This document shows, piece by piece, positions 8,534 through 17,927 of a stretch of 64,000 bases of DNA. Each line of letters starts with the position of its first letter. Within the stretch, counting starts at the first letter, position 1. Below the pieces are notes generated by a model. That model worked only from the letters and a program-made list of their open reading frames with translations, was not told the DNA's origin and made no database searches. The translations under genes were made by a program, and so were the position numbers. The stretch lies in NCBI GenBank assembly GCA_045594885.1, contig JAZNZJ010000075.1, forward strand, positions 14,574 to 78,573. The letters are read 5' to 3'. Origin of the DNA: Fimenecus sp045594885 (GTDB lineage Bacteria; Bacillota; Clostridia; Oscillospirales; Acutalibacteraceae).

Positions 8534-9088
8534 ATGAATACAGTATTTGACACAATGAAAGAAAAAATGAACAAGACCGTTGCGGCTCTTGAAAAAGAAT
8601 TCGCAGGTATGCGTGCAGGCAGAGCTACTCCTGCAGTACTTGATAAAATTTCTGTTGACTATTACGGAGTTCCAACTCCAATTCAGCAGATGGCGGCAGT
8701 TTCAGTAAGTGAAGGCAGAATTCTTATTATTCAGCCTTGGGACGTAAGCACAATTAATACAATTTCAAAAGCTATTCAGGCTTCTGATATTGGCATTACC
8801 CCTATGAATGACGGCAAGGTTATCCGCCTCACTTTCCCTCCACTTACAGAAGAACGCAGAAAGACACTTTGCAAAGATGTAAGCAGAACTGCTGAAGATT
8901 CAAAGGTTGCTATTCGTTCAATCCGTCGTGATGCTATGGATAAAATCAAGACAATGAAGAAAAACAGTGAAATCACTGAAGATGACCAGAAAAATGCAGA
9001 AACAAAAATTCAGAAAATCACTGATGAATTCATAAAAGAAATTGATGCAGTAGCAGATAAAAAAGAAAAAGAAATTATGGAGATATAA
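8534..9088 (+). CDS. frr: ribosome recycling factor
   Basis: Splits post-termination ribosomes together with EF-G. 184 residues, full length, with the typical opening (DTMKEKMNKTVAALEKEFAGMRAGRATPAVLD), the hinge and IQPWD segment, and the conserved LTEERRKTLCKDV stretch of the three-helix bundle. AAGGAGAT precedes ATG 8534. It sits between pyrH and uppS as in many bacteria. Confidence 0.97.
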   Translation: MNTVFDTMKEKMNKTVAALEKEFAGMRAGRATPAVLDKISVDYYGVPTPIQQMAAVSVSEGRILIIQPWDVSTINTISKAIQASDIGITPMNDGKVIRLTFPPLTEERRKTLCKDVSRTAEDSKVAIRSIRRDAMDKIKTMKKNSEITEDDQKNAETKIQKITDEFIKEIDAVADKKEKEIMEI

Positions 9089-9089
9089 A

Positions 9090-9122
9090 CAAATTGCGGG
9101 CGGATAATTCCGCCCCGATTTG
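9090..9122 (+). other. hairpin between frr and uppS
   Basis: Arms caaat/atttg and gggcgg/ccgccc form an interrupted 11-base-pair stem around ataatt in an otherwise short intergenic gap. No T run follows closely, so it is probably not a full terminator; it may stabilise or attenuate the transcript, or be a short member of the GC-rich hairpin repeats seen elsewhere in the window. Confidence 0.5.
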
Positions 9123-9136
9123 CATATTTTAAGATT

Positions 9137-9871
9137 ATGGATAAGAATAATATTCCAAAATTTTCAGTTTTGCCACAGCATATCGGAATAATTATGGACG
9201 GTAATGGCCGTTGGGCAAAACAGAGAAATTTACCAAGATATAAGGGTCATATTGAGGGTGCAAAAACCTTTCGCAAAATAGGTGAATTTGCCGCAGATGT
9301 TGGTGTTAAGTGCCTTACCTTCTATGCCTTTTCAACTGAAAACTGGAAAAGACCTCAAGAAGAGGTCGATGCGATTATGCAACTTTTCCGTGAATATTTG
9401 ATTGAAGCAGAAGACCGCAAGGCAGAGAATGAAGAAAAAGGAATTAGTCTTCGATTTATTGGTGACCGTGCAGGAATTCCTGACGACATTTTAGCACTTA
9501 TGGAACATACTGAGGCTGAAAGCAGCGAAAAGAATAATGTAATTCTTAATATCGCTATAAATTATGGCGGTAGGCACGAAATAACTCAGGGTGTTCAAGA
9601 AATTGCAAAAAAAGTTGCTTCGGGTGAAATCGCACCTGATGAAATCACAGAAGATATTATTTCACAACATCTTTATACCAAGAATATACCTGACCCGGAC
9701 CTTATAATTAGACCAAGCGGGGAGTACAGGACATCAAATTTTCTTACATGGCAGTCCGCTTATGCAGAATTATATTTTACTGATGTACTTTGGCCTGATT
9801 TTACAGAGGAAGATTTGCTTGAGGCACTTAGGGAGTTTGAAAAAAGAAACCGAAGATTCGGAGGCGTTTAA
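9137..9871 (+). CDS. uppS: isoprenyl transferase (undecaprenyl diphosphate synthase)
   Basis: A cis-prenyltransferase that extends farnesyl diphosphate with isopentenyl diphosphate to the C55 carrier lipid used for peptidoglycan and surface polysaccharides. 244 residues; HIGIIMDGNGRWAKQR carries the catalytic Asp, followed by GHIEGAKTFR, FYAFSTENWKRP and the C-terminal IRPSGEYRTSNFLTWQSAYAE. No strong ribosome site precedes ATG 9137; the frr-uppS hairpin lies just upstream, so translation may be modest. It works with dxr and ispG nearby, which make its precursors. Confidence 0.96.
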   Translation: MDKNNIPKFSVLPQHIGIIMDGNGRWAKQRNLPRYKGHIEGAKTFRKIGEFAADVGVKCLTFYAFSTENWKRPQEEVDAIMQLFREYLIEAEDRKAENEEKGISLRFIGDRAGIPDDILALMEHTEAESSEKNNVILNIAINYGGRHEITQGVQEIAKKVASGEIAPDEITEDIISQHLYTKNIPDPDLIIRPSGEYRTSNFLTWQSAYAELYFTDVLWPDFTEEDLLEALREFEKRNRRFGGV

Positions 9872-9877
9872 TACCCT

Positions 9878-10744
9878 ATGTTTAAGAGAATTGTTTTTGG
9901 ACTTTTGTTAACTGCATTTGCAATTGTAATGATTTTTCTTCGTAACACAATACTGCTTGTGTTTGTGCTTTCTGCAATTTGCTGTATAGCGACAATAGAA
10001 TTAAATAATGCCATTAAACTTCAAAATAAGGTTATAATGGGGCTAAGTGTTGTTGTGTCAGCAATTGTTCCTTTTTATTATGAATATGGCGAAATCTTAA
10101 ATGGTAAATTTTTTAATGCAGATGCAAAATATTTGGTTTGTTTATATATTCTTGCATTGTTTATAAGTATGCTTTTTGAATATGAAAAGACAAAGTTTAC
10201 CGACGTTGCAACTGTCATTATTTCATCTTTAGCAATACCTTTTGCAATAACAAGATTGATGTATCTTCGTGATATTGATGAAATTTTTGTTGGCAAAGGA
10301 TATACTGAGGAACATGGCGTTTTTCTTATATTATTTGCGGCTTTTTGTGCTTGGATGACCGACGTTATGGCGTATTTCGTTGGTAGTTTTTGCGGTAAAC
10401 ATAAGCTTTGCCCGAAAATAAGCCCTAAAAAGACTGTTGAAGGTGCAATAGGCGGTGTAGTAGGTTGTGTGATAACTACACTCATTCTTTATGCGGTGTT
10501 TGTTAATTTTGTTTTTGAAACAGCGAATGTGAATTATGTTGCAGTTGGTATAATGTCGGCAATACTTTCAATAATCAGTATGAGCGGTGACCTTACTGCA
10601 TCTGTAATCAAACGCAATTTTGGAATAAAAGATTTTGGTAAACTTATTCCCGGCCACGGTGGAATTTTAGACCGTTTTGACAGCATAATTTTTGTGCTTG
10701 TGGCACTTTATGCCATACTTAACATTTTTGGAGTTGCTTTATAA
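9878..10744 (+). CDS. cdsA: phosphatidate cytidylyltransferase
   Basis: Makes CDP-diacylglycerol from phosphatidate and CTP, the branch point for phospholipids. 288 residues with about eight membrane spans and the family signature near the C-terminus (SVIKRNFGIKDFGKLIPGHGG followed by ILDRFDS). It starts six bases after uppS and its TAA stop shares a base with the dxr ATG. PlsC, which makes phosphatidate upstream in the pathway, is encoded at 54255. Confidence 0.96.
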   Translation: MFKRIVFGLLLTAFAIVMIFLRNTILLVFVLSAICCIATIELNNAIKLQNKVIMGLSVVVSAIVPFYYEYGEILNGKFFNADAKYLVCLYILALFISMLFEYEKTKFTDVATVIISSLAIPFAITRLMYLRDIDEIFVGKGYTEEHGVFLILFAAFCAWMTDVMAYFVGSFCGKHKLCPKISPKKTVEGAIGGVVGCVITTLILYAVFVNFVFETANVNYVAVGIMSAILSIISMSGDLTASVIKRNFGIKDFGKLIPGHGGILDRFDSIIFVLVALYAILNIFGVAL

Positions 10745-11895
10745 TGACAAAAAATTTAAGCATATTGGGCTCAACCGGTTCAATCGGTACACAGAGCCTT
10801 GAAACAGCGAGAAAGTGCGGTTACTCGGTTTCCGCGCTTTCGGCATATTCTAACGTAGATTTAATCGAGGAACAAATCAGAGAATTCAAGCCTAAATTAG
10901 CCGCTTTGGTTGATGAAAATGCGGCAAAAGAGCTTAAAATTCGTGTTGCAGATACTGACACAAAGGTTCTTTCGGGGCTTTCAGGTGTTTGTGAATGTGC
11001 GGTTGTTGATGATGCCGATACTGTAATCAATTCGGTTGTCGGAATGGCAGGTTTACGTCCCACTCTTTCAGCAATTGAGGCGGGTAAAAAAATTGCCCTT
11101 GCAAATAAAGAAACTCTTGTTGCGGGCGGTCAGCTTGTAATGAGAAATGCGAAAGAAAAGGCTATTCACATTTTGCCCGTTGACTCTGAGCACTCTGCAA
11201 TTTTTCAATGTTTGCAGGGGCAACCTACAAATCGTGCCCTTAAAAGAATTATTCTTACAGCGAGTGGCGGTCCATTTTTTGGTAAGACACGTGAAGAGTT
11301 AGAAAAAGTGACGGTTGCAGATGCACTCAAGCACCCTAACTGGAGTATGGGTCAAAAAATAACCATCGATTCTGCTACAATGATGAACAAAGGACTTGAA
11401 CTTATTGAAGCGGTGTGGTTGTTTGATATTCACCCTTCAAAAATTGAGATTGTGGTGCACAGAGAAAGCATAATTCACTCAGCAGTTGAGTATATGGATA
11501 ATGCGGTAATTGCTCAATTGGGTCTTCCCGATATGAAAATACCGATTCAGTACGCACTCACATATCCTGAAAGAATTGAGTCGCTTACGGGTGAGCTTGA
11601 TTTGACAAAATTGGGAACACTCACATTTTATAAGCCCGATTATGAAACCTTTGCTTGTATGAATATCTGCCGTGAGGCAATTACACGTGGTGGACTTTAT
11701 CCCGCTTTTGCAAACTCTGCTAACGAACAGGCAAATCTTATGTTCCGTAAGGGTGAAATCGGATTTTTGCATATTGGCGAGTTAGTTGAGCGGGTTATGA
11801 ATGAAGCTCCAAAAGTGGAGTCTTATACCGCAGATGATGTTTATAATGCTGATGTTGAGGCAAGAAATTTAGTTATTAAGTATTCAAGAAAGTAG
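10744..11895 (+). CDS. dxr: 1-deoxy-D-xylulose 5-phosphate reductoisomerase
   Basis: The committed step of the MEP isoprenoid pathway, producing MEP from DXP with NADPH. 383 residues; the NADPH-binding opening is LSILGSTGSIGTQSLE, followed by ANKETLVAGG, the metal-binding PVDSEHSAIFQCLQG and the flexible-loop LTASGGPFFG. Its ATG overlaps the cdsA stop (TAATG), indicating translational coupling. Together with ispG two genes later it shows the cell uses the non-mevalonate route. Confidence 0.97.
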   Translation: MTKNLSILGSTGSIGTQSLETARKCGYSVSALSAYSNVDLIEEQIREFKPKLAALVDENAAKELKIRVADTDTKVLSGLSGVCECAVVDDADTVINSVVGMAGLRPTLSAIEAGKKIALANKETLVAGGQLVMRNAKEKAIHILPVDSEHSAIFQCLQGQPTNRALKRIILTASGGPFFGKTREELEKVTVADALKHPNWSMGQKITIDSATMMNKGLELIEAVWLFDIHPSKIEIVVHRESIIHSAVEYMDNAVIAQLGLPDMKIPIQYALTYPERIESLTGELDLTKLGTLTFYKPDYETFACMNICREAITRGGLYPAFANSANEQANLMFRKGEIGFLHIGELVERVMNEAPKVESYTADDVYNADVEARNLVIKYSRK

Positions 11896-11902
11896 TGATT
11901 TT

Positions 11903-12961
11903 TTGGAAATCTGGTCTAAAGTGTGGCCTTTTTTAGTTGCCATTCTCTTTTTCGGACTTTTAATTTCAATACACGAGTTGGGGCATTTCACTTTTGCTAA
12001 ACTGTTTAAAGTAAAGGTTAATGAGTTCGCTCTGGGTATGGGTCCCGCAATCTTTAAAAAGAAAAAAGGCGACACCACATATGCACTCCGTCTTTTGCCC
12101 ATTGGTGGTTATGTGAGTATGGAGGGCGAGGACGAAGAAAGTCAAGACGAAAATGCCTTTAATCGTAAAAAGGTATGGCAGAAATTCATAATTGTAGCAG
12201 CAGGTGCAGTAATGAATCTTGTTTTAGGTATTGCAATTGTGGCAACTGTTCTTTCAATGGAACAGTATATCGGCACAAATAAGGTTTTGTATTTCCATGA
12301 AAATGCAGTAAGTCAGCAGACAGGTCTTCAAGAGGGCGACGAATTCCTTGAGATTGACGGTCACCGTGTTTTTTCCGATATGGACGTATCTTTTCTTATG
12401 AGCCGTAGCGACGATGGTGTGTTTGATATGACGGTACGCCGTGACGGTGAAAAGGTTGAACTTACGGGAGTAACCTTTAAAACAGAGAAAGAAGATAAAT
12501 ATACACTTATAACCTATGATTTTGTAATGCTTGGCGAAGAGCCGGGGGTGCTGAATGTTATTGAAAACTCCTTTAGACGCACCGCCTCAATTGCTCGACT
12601 TGTTTGGCTAAGTCTTTTCGACCTTGTTACAGGTCAGTACGGATTAACAGATTTGTCGGGTCCCGTAGGTACGGTGAATATTATTGCCGATGCTGCTGCG
12701 GGAGCGGCACAGAGTAAAGAGGGACTTATAACTGCACTTACCTTGATGGCTTTTGTTTCAATAAACATTGGTGTTTTCAATGTTTTGCCACTTCCCGCAC
12801 TTGATGGCGGAAGACTCTTTTTCCTTTTAATTGAGGGCATTCGCAGAAAACCGATTAATCCAAAATATGAAGGCTATATTCACGGTGCAGGGCTTATATT
12901 ATTGCTCTTATTGATGTTAGTTGTAACATTTAACGATATAATCACTTTAATTAAGACTTAA
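11903..12961 (+). CDS. rseP: RIP (site-2-type) zinc metalloprotease
   Basis: An intramembrane protease of 352 residues. The first membrane span holds the zinc motif HELGH near residue 25, then a PDZ domain lies around residues 105-190, and the C-terminal span carries NVLPLPALDGGR with the third metal ligand. The family (RseP/RasP/YluC) cuts anti-sigma factors and leftover signal peptides. TTG at 11903 is the only start that preserves the first span; the upstream ribosome site is weak. Position between dxr and ispG is the usual one. Confidence 0.94.
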   Translation: MEIWSKVWPFLVAILFFGLLISIHELGHFTFAKLFKVKVNEFALGMGPAIFKKKKGDTTYALRLLPIGGYVSMEGEDEESQDENAFNRKKVWQKFIIVAAGAVMNLVLGIAIVATVLSMEQYIGTNKVLYFHENAVSQQTGLQEGDEFLEIDGHRVFSDMDVSFLMSRSDDGVFDMTVRRDGEKVELTGVTFKTEKEDKYTLITYDFVMLGEEPGVLNVIENSFRRTASIARLVWLSLFDLVTGQYGLTDLSGPVGTVNIIADAAAGAAQSKEGLITALTLMAFVSINIGVFNVLPLPALDGGRLFFLLIEGIRRKPINPKYEGYIHGAGLILLLLLMLVVTFNDIITLIKT

Positions 12962-12973
12962 AAAGGTGAGATT

Positions 12974-14026
12974 ATGATTGAACGTAGAAAAAGCCGTGTT
13001 GTAACGGCAGGCAATTTGAAAATTGGTGGTAATAATCCCATTTTAGTACAGTCAATGCTCAATGCCCCCGCAGAAGATGCAGAGGCTAATGTACAACAAG
13101 CAATTGAACTTGAGCAGGCAGGCTGTCAGATTGTACGTCTTACTGTGCCGAATAAAGAGGCGGTTAAAACTCTTTATGCGGTAAAAGAAGCGGTAAAAAT
13201 TCCTGTAGTTGCAGATATTCATTTTGATTATCGTTGTGCACTTGAAAGTGTGGCAGCAGGCGTTGATAAAGTCAGAATTAATCCGGGCAATATTGGTGAC
13301 GACGAAAAAGTTCGTGCGGTTGTTGATGCTTGTAGGCTTCATAATGTGCCAATTCGTATAGGTGTTAATTCAGGCTCACTTGAAAAAAATCTTCTCGCAA
13401 AATACGGCTCACCAACTCCTGAGGCAATGGCTGAAAGTGCTATGTATCATATAGGACTTTTAGAAAAATTTGATTTCAATGATATTGTTGTTTCAATCAA
13501 ATCGTCAGATGTACAGAAAATGGTGAAAGCCTATAGGTTGGTTGCCGATATGTGCGATTATCCCTTGCACTTGGGTGTTACCGAAGCGGGCACACATAAT
13601 ATGGCACTTGTAAAATCAAGCATCGGTATTGGTTCACTTCTTCTTGACGGAATTGGTGACACAATTCGTGTGTCAATGACTGCCGACCCAGTAACAGAAA
13701 TTAAAGCGGGATATGACATTCTCAAAGCCGCAGGAATAAAGACGGACTGTGCACAAATTGTTTCTTGCCCAACTTGCGGAAGAACAAAAATTGATTTGAT
13801 TGGTCTTGCAGAAAAAGTAGAAAAAGCACTTGCAAATTATGATAAGCCAATAAAAGTTGCAGTAATGGGTTGCGTTGTTAATGGCCCGGGCGAAGCAAAA
13901 GAAGCTGACATCGGTGTTGCGGGCGGTGACGGTTGCGGTGTTATTTTTAAACATGGCGAAGTACTTAAAAAAGTAGCAGAAAATGAAATAGTGGAAGAAC
14001 TTTTAAAAGAAATTGAAAAAATGTAA
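12974..14026 (+). CDS. ispG: 4-hydroxy-3-methylbut-2-enyl-diphosphate synthase
   Basis: The penultimate enzyme of the MEP pathway, a 4Fe-4S reductive dehydratase. 350 residues: the TIM-barrel part has PILVQSMLNAPAED, VADIHFDYR and VRINPGNIG, and the C-terminal part carries the cluster cysteines in SCPTCGRTKID and GCVVNGPGE. AAAAGGTGAG precedes ATG 12974. polC follows after 12 bases. Confidence 0.97.
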   Translation: MIERRKSRVVTAGNLKIGGNNPILVQSMLNAPAEDAEANVQQAIELEQAGCQIVRLTVPNKEAVKTLYAVKEAVKIPVVADIHFDYRCALESVAAGVDKVRINPGNIGDDEKVRAVVDACRLHNVPIRIGVNSGSLEKNLLAKYGSPTPEAMAESAMYHIGLLEKFDFNDIVVSIKSSDVQKMVKAYRLVADMCDYPLHLGVTEAGTHNMALVKSSIGIGSLLLDGIGDTIRVSMTADPVTEIKAGYDILKAAGIKTDCAQIVSCPTCGRTKIDLIGLAEKVEKALANYDKPIKVAVMGCVVNGPGEAKEADIGVAGGDGCGVIFKHGEVLKKVAENEIVEELLKEIEKM

Positions 14027-14038
14027 AGGTAGAAAAAT

Positions 14039-17000
14039 ATGGCAAGTTTTAAAGCTCTTTTCGGAGAGTGTATAGATTGTAACAGATACCTTGATATTGC
14101 AGTTGCAGAAATAGACGAATTGTTAATACTCAAGGAAAAGAATATGGCTCAATTGGTGATTAAGCCATACAGAAAAATTGATGAAGTACGCATTGACGAG
14201 GTTAGCAAAATTTTGTCAGATGTGTTGAAAATAAAAACTGTTTTAATTTGCGACGAGTCCCGAATCGGTTTTCATACAGGTCATATGGGACTTGTTACAA
14301 GCATTGTTAAAAATCGCATTGTTGCTTCAAATGGATATCTGAATAATGCTGAATACACATTGTCGGGTAAAAATCTTGAAATACGTTTGCAGTATGGCGG
14401 AGAAGATGTGTTGCTTCAATCGGAATGTGACAAAGAAATAGAAAAAGTCATTCATCAAATTTTTGGTGTTGAGTGTAAAGTCACATTGACTGAAGGGGAT
14501 TTCAATAACAAAGAAGCAATTGACGAAATGCAGAAGCACGTTGATGAAGAAATGCGTCGCACGGCAAAAATGGCAGTGCCCAAGGCGACAACACCTAAAG
14601 AGCATATAGTTAAAGAAGGATTTCCCATTTATCTTGAAACCCAGAAGGCAGTTTATGGTAATATTATAAGAACGGGCAATCTTCAACACCTTAAAGACAT
14701 CAATATTGAGAGCGGTGCGGTTGCAGTATGGGGCGAGGTTTTCGGCACTGATGTACGCACTACTCGTGACGGTAAAAATAATATTATCAATTTCAATATT
14801 ACAGATAAAACATATTCCTATACAGTCAAAATTTTTGAACGTTGTGAAAATGCGAAAAGCTTTTTAGATGTGTTGAAAGACGGAATGACTGCATTGGTTT
14901 ATGGCAGAGTGTCATATGATAAGTTTTCGGGAGAGAATATTATCTCAGCAACTGCAGTAAATACGGTCACACCAATTAAAAAACAGGATAATGCACCACA
15001 GAAACGTGTTGAATTGCATTTACATACAAATATGTCCGAAATGGACGGTATGACTTCTGCGGATAAACTTGTGGGCAGAGCAATTGAATGGGGTCACCCG
15101 GCAATCGCAATCACTGACCACGGTGTTGCACAAGGGTATCCCGATGCGGTGAAGGGCAAGGGTAAAAATGACATTAAACTTATTTACGGTGTAGAGGGTT
15201 ATCTTATTGATGATATGGTTGACCCCGACATTCCTTGGGAAAAATTGCCCCGTTACCACATTATTTTACTAGTTCAAAACAAAGTGGGACTTAAAAATCT
15301 TTATAAACTCATATCGCTTTCTCATACAAAATATTTTCATAGCCGTCCTTGTATGCCACGTTCAAAGATAATTGAACACCGTGAGGGCATTATTCTTGGC
15401 TCAGCCTGTGAAGCGGGTGAACTCATTAAAGCAATTCTTTTTGAGAAAAGTGATGAAGAATTACTTAAAGTTGCAAGTTTTTATGATTATCTTGAAATTC
15501 AACCCGATGGTAACAACAAGTTTATGATTGATTCCCATTCAGACCCGAATGCGAAAAATCCTGACAGAAACAGAGAATATAATAAAATAAAAACAATTGA
15601 AGATGTACGTAATATCAACCGCAAAATCATTCATCTTGGTGACAAATTGGGTAAAATGGTTTGTGCAACTGGTGACGTGCATTTTATGGACCCCGAAGAT
15701 GCCGCTTTCCGTGCTATTCTTATGGCGGGTAAGGGCTTCTCGGACGCAGATGACCAAGCACCTCTTTATTTCAAGACAACTGAGGAAATGCTTGAGGAAT
15801 TTGCATATCTTGGTGAAGAAACAGCCTTTGAGGTTGTAGTTACAAATACAAATAAAATCGCAGATATGATTGAGCAGGTAACACCAATTCCACCCGGTAC
15901 TTTCAACCCCTCAATCCCCGGAGCAGAAGATGAACTCCGTCAAATTTGTTGGGACAAAGCAAAAGACTGGTATGGTGACCCTGTTCCCGAATATGTTGCA
16001 ACACGACTTGAAAGAGAGCTTGAGTCAATTATAAAGCACGGTTTCGCCGTTCTTTATATTATCGCACAGAAGCTTGTATGGGATTCAGAGGCTCACGGTT
16101 ATCACGTTGGCTCACGAGGTTCAGTTGGCTCGTCATTCGTTGCTACAATGGCGGGTATTTCAGAGGTTAATCCTCTTGCACCTCATTATCGTTGTCCTCA
16201 ATGCCGACACAGTGAATTTTTCTTGCACGGTGAATATGGCTCAGGCTTTGATATGCCACCAAAGAATTGTCCCCATTGTGATATTCCAATGGTGCGTGAC
16301 GGTCACGAAATTCCATTTGAAACCTTCTTAGGCTTCCACGGTGATAAGGCACCCGATATTGACCTTAACTTCTCAGGTGATTATCAGGGTAATGCTCACA
16401 GATATACAGAAGAACTTTTCGGTCGTGACCACGTGTTTAAGGCGGGTACAATTGCAACGGTTGCGGATAAAACCGCATTCGGATATGTAAAGAAATACCT
16501 TGAAGAAAGAGGAAAGGTTGTTTCACGTGCAGAAGAAGACCGCTTGACAAGAGGTTGTACGGGTATTAAGAGAACAACGGGTCAGCACCCCGGCGGAATG
16601 GTTGTTGTTCCCAATGAGTTTGATGTTTATGATTTTACAGCCGTGCAATATCCTGCAAACGATACATCTTCGGATATGGAAACAACACATTTCGACTTCC
16701 ATTTTCTGCACGATACAATTCTTAAACTTGATATTCTCGGACATGATGTGCCCACACTTTATAAGCATCTTGAAGATATGACGGGTATTCCCGTTATGGA
16801 TGTTGATGTGTGTGACCCTAAAATTGTAAGTCTTTGTACAAGTCCTGAGGCATTGGGACTGACCGCAGAGGATATTGGTGTTGAAACCGGTACACTTTCA
16901 ATTCCTGAAATGGGTACTGATTTTGTTCGTGGTATGCTTATGGAGGCACAACCTAAATGCTTCTCCGACCTTTTACAGATTTCAGGACTTTCCCACGGTA

Positions 17001-17818
17001 CAGACGTTTGGTTGGGTAATGCACAGGAACTTATTAAAAACGACACTTGCACAATTTCACAGGTTATCGGTACTCGTGACAGCATTATGACCTACCTTAT
17101 GCATAAGGGTCTTGATTCAAGTCTTGCCTTTAATATTATGGAAAAAACTCGTAAGGGTATTGTTGCAAAAGTAGGTTTTCCCGAGGGTGCAGAAGATGCA
17201 ATGAAGGCTTGTGATGTGCCACAATGGTATATGGATTCCTGCCGAAAAATCAAGTATATGTTCCCCAAAGCCCACGCAGCAGCATATGTTATAGCGGCGC
17301 TTCGTCTTGGTTGGTATAAGATTTATAAACCCACAGAATATTATACTGCCTTTTTGACTGTCCGTGGCGGTGACCTTGATGCTGTGACGGTGCTTAAAGG
17401 CAGAGATGCGGTAAAATCGAAAATGATTGAACTTCACGGTCCGCTTAATGCTGACCCCAAAGACCGCAAACCAATGACAACTAAAGAAAAAGACCAGTTT
17501 ACCGCATTGCAGGTTGTAAATGAAATGATGGCGAGAGGTGTTGAACTTCTTCCCGTTGATATTTACAAATCACGTGCATCTACATACTATATTGAAGACG
17601 GCAAAATCAGAATGCCATTTTCAGCACTTTCGGGTGTCGGTGAAAATGCGGCAAAGGGACTTGAGGCAGGTAGAAATGACGGTAAAGGCGAATTCGTTTC
17701 AATTGATGATTATCAAGCAAGAACGGGTGCGTCAAGTGCCGTAGTTACTGCACTTCGAGAAGTCGGAGCGCTTGATGGGCTTCCCGAAACTGCACAAATC
17801 TCATTTTTTGGATTTTAA
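14039..17818 (+). CDS. polC: DNA polymerase III alpha subunit, PolC type, lacking the exonuclease insert
   Basis: The main replicative polymerase of Firmicutes. 1259 residues: N-terminal domain, an OB fold (about 200-315), a PHP domain opening with HLHTNMSEMDG (His327/His329), DH at 360-361, Glu386 in YGVEGYLIDD, His407 and D-V-H at 546-548, then the polymerase core with PDIDLNFSG (Asp773/Asp775), RTTGQHPGG and the zinc cysteines in YRCPQCRH and CPHCD. Usual PolC is about 1,430-1,440 residues because a DEDD 3'-5' exonuclease of some 180 residues is inserted in the PHP domain; here only 20 residues separate Glu386 from His407 and no VVFDVETTG-like motif exists. The frame is intact, so this is a clean domain absence, not decay. 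Confidence 0.95.
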   Translation: MASFKALFGECIDCNRYLDIAVAEIDELLILKEKNMAQLVIKPYRKIDEVRIDEVSKILSDVLKIKTVLICDESRIGFHTGHMGLVTSIVKNRIVASNGYLNNAEYTLSGKNLEIRLQYGGEDVLLQSECDKEIEKVIHQIFGVECKVTLTEGDFNNKEAIDEMQKHVDEEMRRTAKMAVPKATTPKEHIVKEGFPIYLETQKAVYGNIIRTGNLQHLKDINIESGAVAVWGEVFGTDVRTTRDGKNNIINFNITDKTYSYTVKIFERCENAKSFLDVLKDGMTALVYGRVSYDKFSGENIISATAVNTVTPIKKQDNAPQKRVELHLHTNMSEMDGMTSADKLVGRAIEWGHPAIAITDHGVAQGYPDAVKGKGKNDIKLIYGVEGYLIDDMVDPDIPWEKLPRYHIILLVQNKVGLKNLYKLISLSHTKYFHSRPCMPRSKIIEHREGIILGSACEAGELIKAILFEKSDEELLKVASFYDYLEIQPDGNNKFMIDSHSDPNAKNPDRNREYNKIKTIEDVRNINRKIIHLGDKLGKMVCATGDVHFMDPEDAAFRAILMAGKGFSDADDQAPLYFKTTEEMLEEFAYLGEETAFEVVVTNTNKIADMIEQVTPIPPGTFNPSIPGAEDELRQICWDKAKDWYGDPVPEYVATRLERELESIIKHGFAVLYIIAQKLVWDSEAHGYHVGSRGSVGSSFVATMAGISEVNPLAPHYRCPQCRHSEFFLHGEYGSGFDMPPKNCPHCDIPMVRDGHEIPFETFLGFHGDKAPDIDLNFSGDYQGNAHRYTEELFGRDHVFKAGTIATVADKTAFGYVKKYLEERGKVVSRAEEDRLTRGCTGIKRTTGQHPGGMVVVPNEFDVYDFTAVQYPANDTSSDMETTHFDFHFLHDTILKLDILGHDVPTLYKHLEDMTGIPVMDVDVCDPKIVSLCTSPEALGLTAEDIGVETGTLSIPEMGTDFVRGMLMEAQPKCFSDLLQISGLSHGTDVWLGNAQELIKNDTCTISQVIGTRDSIMTYLMHKGLDSSLAFNIMEKTRKGIVAKVGFPEGAEDAMKACDVPQWYMDSCRKIKYMFPKAHAAAYVIAALRLGWYKIYKPTEYYTAFLTVRGGDLDAVTVLKGRDAVKSKMIELHGPLNADPKDRKPMTTKEKDQFTALQVVNEMMARGVELLPVDIYKSRASTYYIEDGKIRMPFSALSGVGENAAKGLEAGRNDGKGEFVSIDDYQARTGASSAVVTALREVGALDGLPETAQISFFGF

Positions 17819-17832
17819 TAATTATTAAACAC

Positions 17833-17861
17833 TTGACTTATGTACTTCATTGTGCTAACAT
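17833..17861 (+). promoter_or_regulatory. sigma-A promoter of the histidine operon
   Basis: TTGACT at 17833, a 17-base spacer and TAACAT at 17856, about 65 bases before hisZ. The -10 element lies inside the palindrome at 17851-17870, an arrangement expected of repression. Confidence 0.65.
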
Positions 17862-17870
17862 ATTAGCACA
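17851..17870. promoter_or_regulatory. palindromic candidate operator of the histidine operon
   Basis: The 20-base palindrome TGTGCTAA-CATA-TTAGCACA overlaps the -10 element of the his promoter. It is the centre of a longer imperfect inverted repeat (17833-17888; 22 of 26 positions pair canonically, two more as G-U). There is no T-box sequence in the leader. A TrpR-superfamily HisR/YerC-type repressor is a plausible ligand, by analogy with other Firmicutes, but no such gene lies in the window. Confidence 0.5.
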
Positions 17871-17927
17871 CTAAAGTGCATAGGTCAAAAGTGCGTTTTA
17901 AAAGATATAATTTAAGGATATTATTTT

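Noticed and set aside
17819..17927. T-box riboswitch in the histidine leader
   Set aside because: The leader is only about 65 bases after the promoter and has no T-box consensus, specifier hairpin or terminator.
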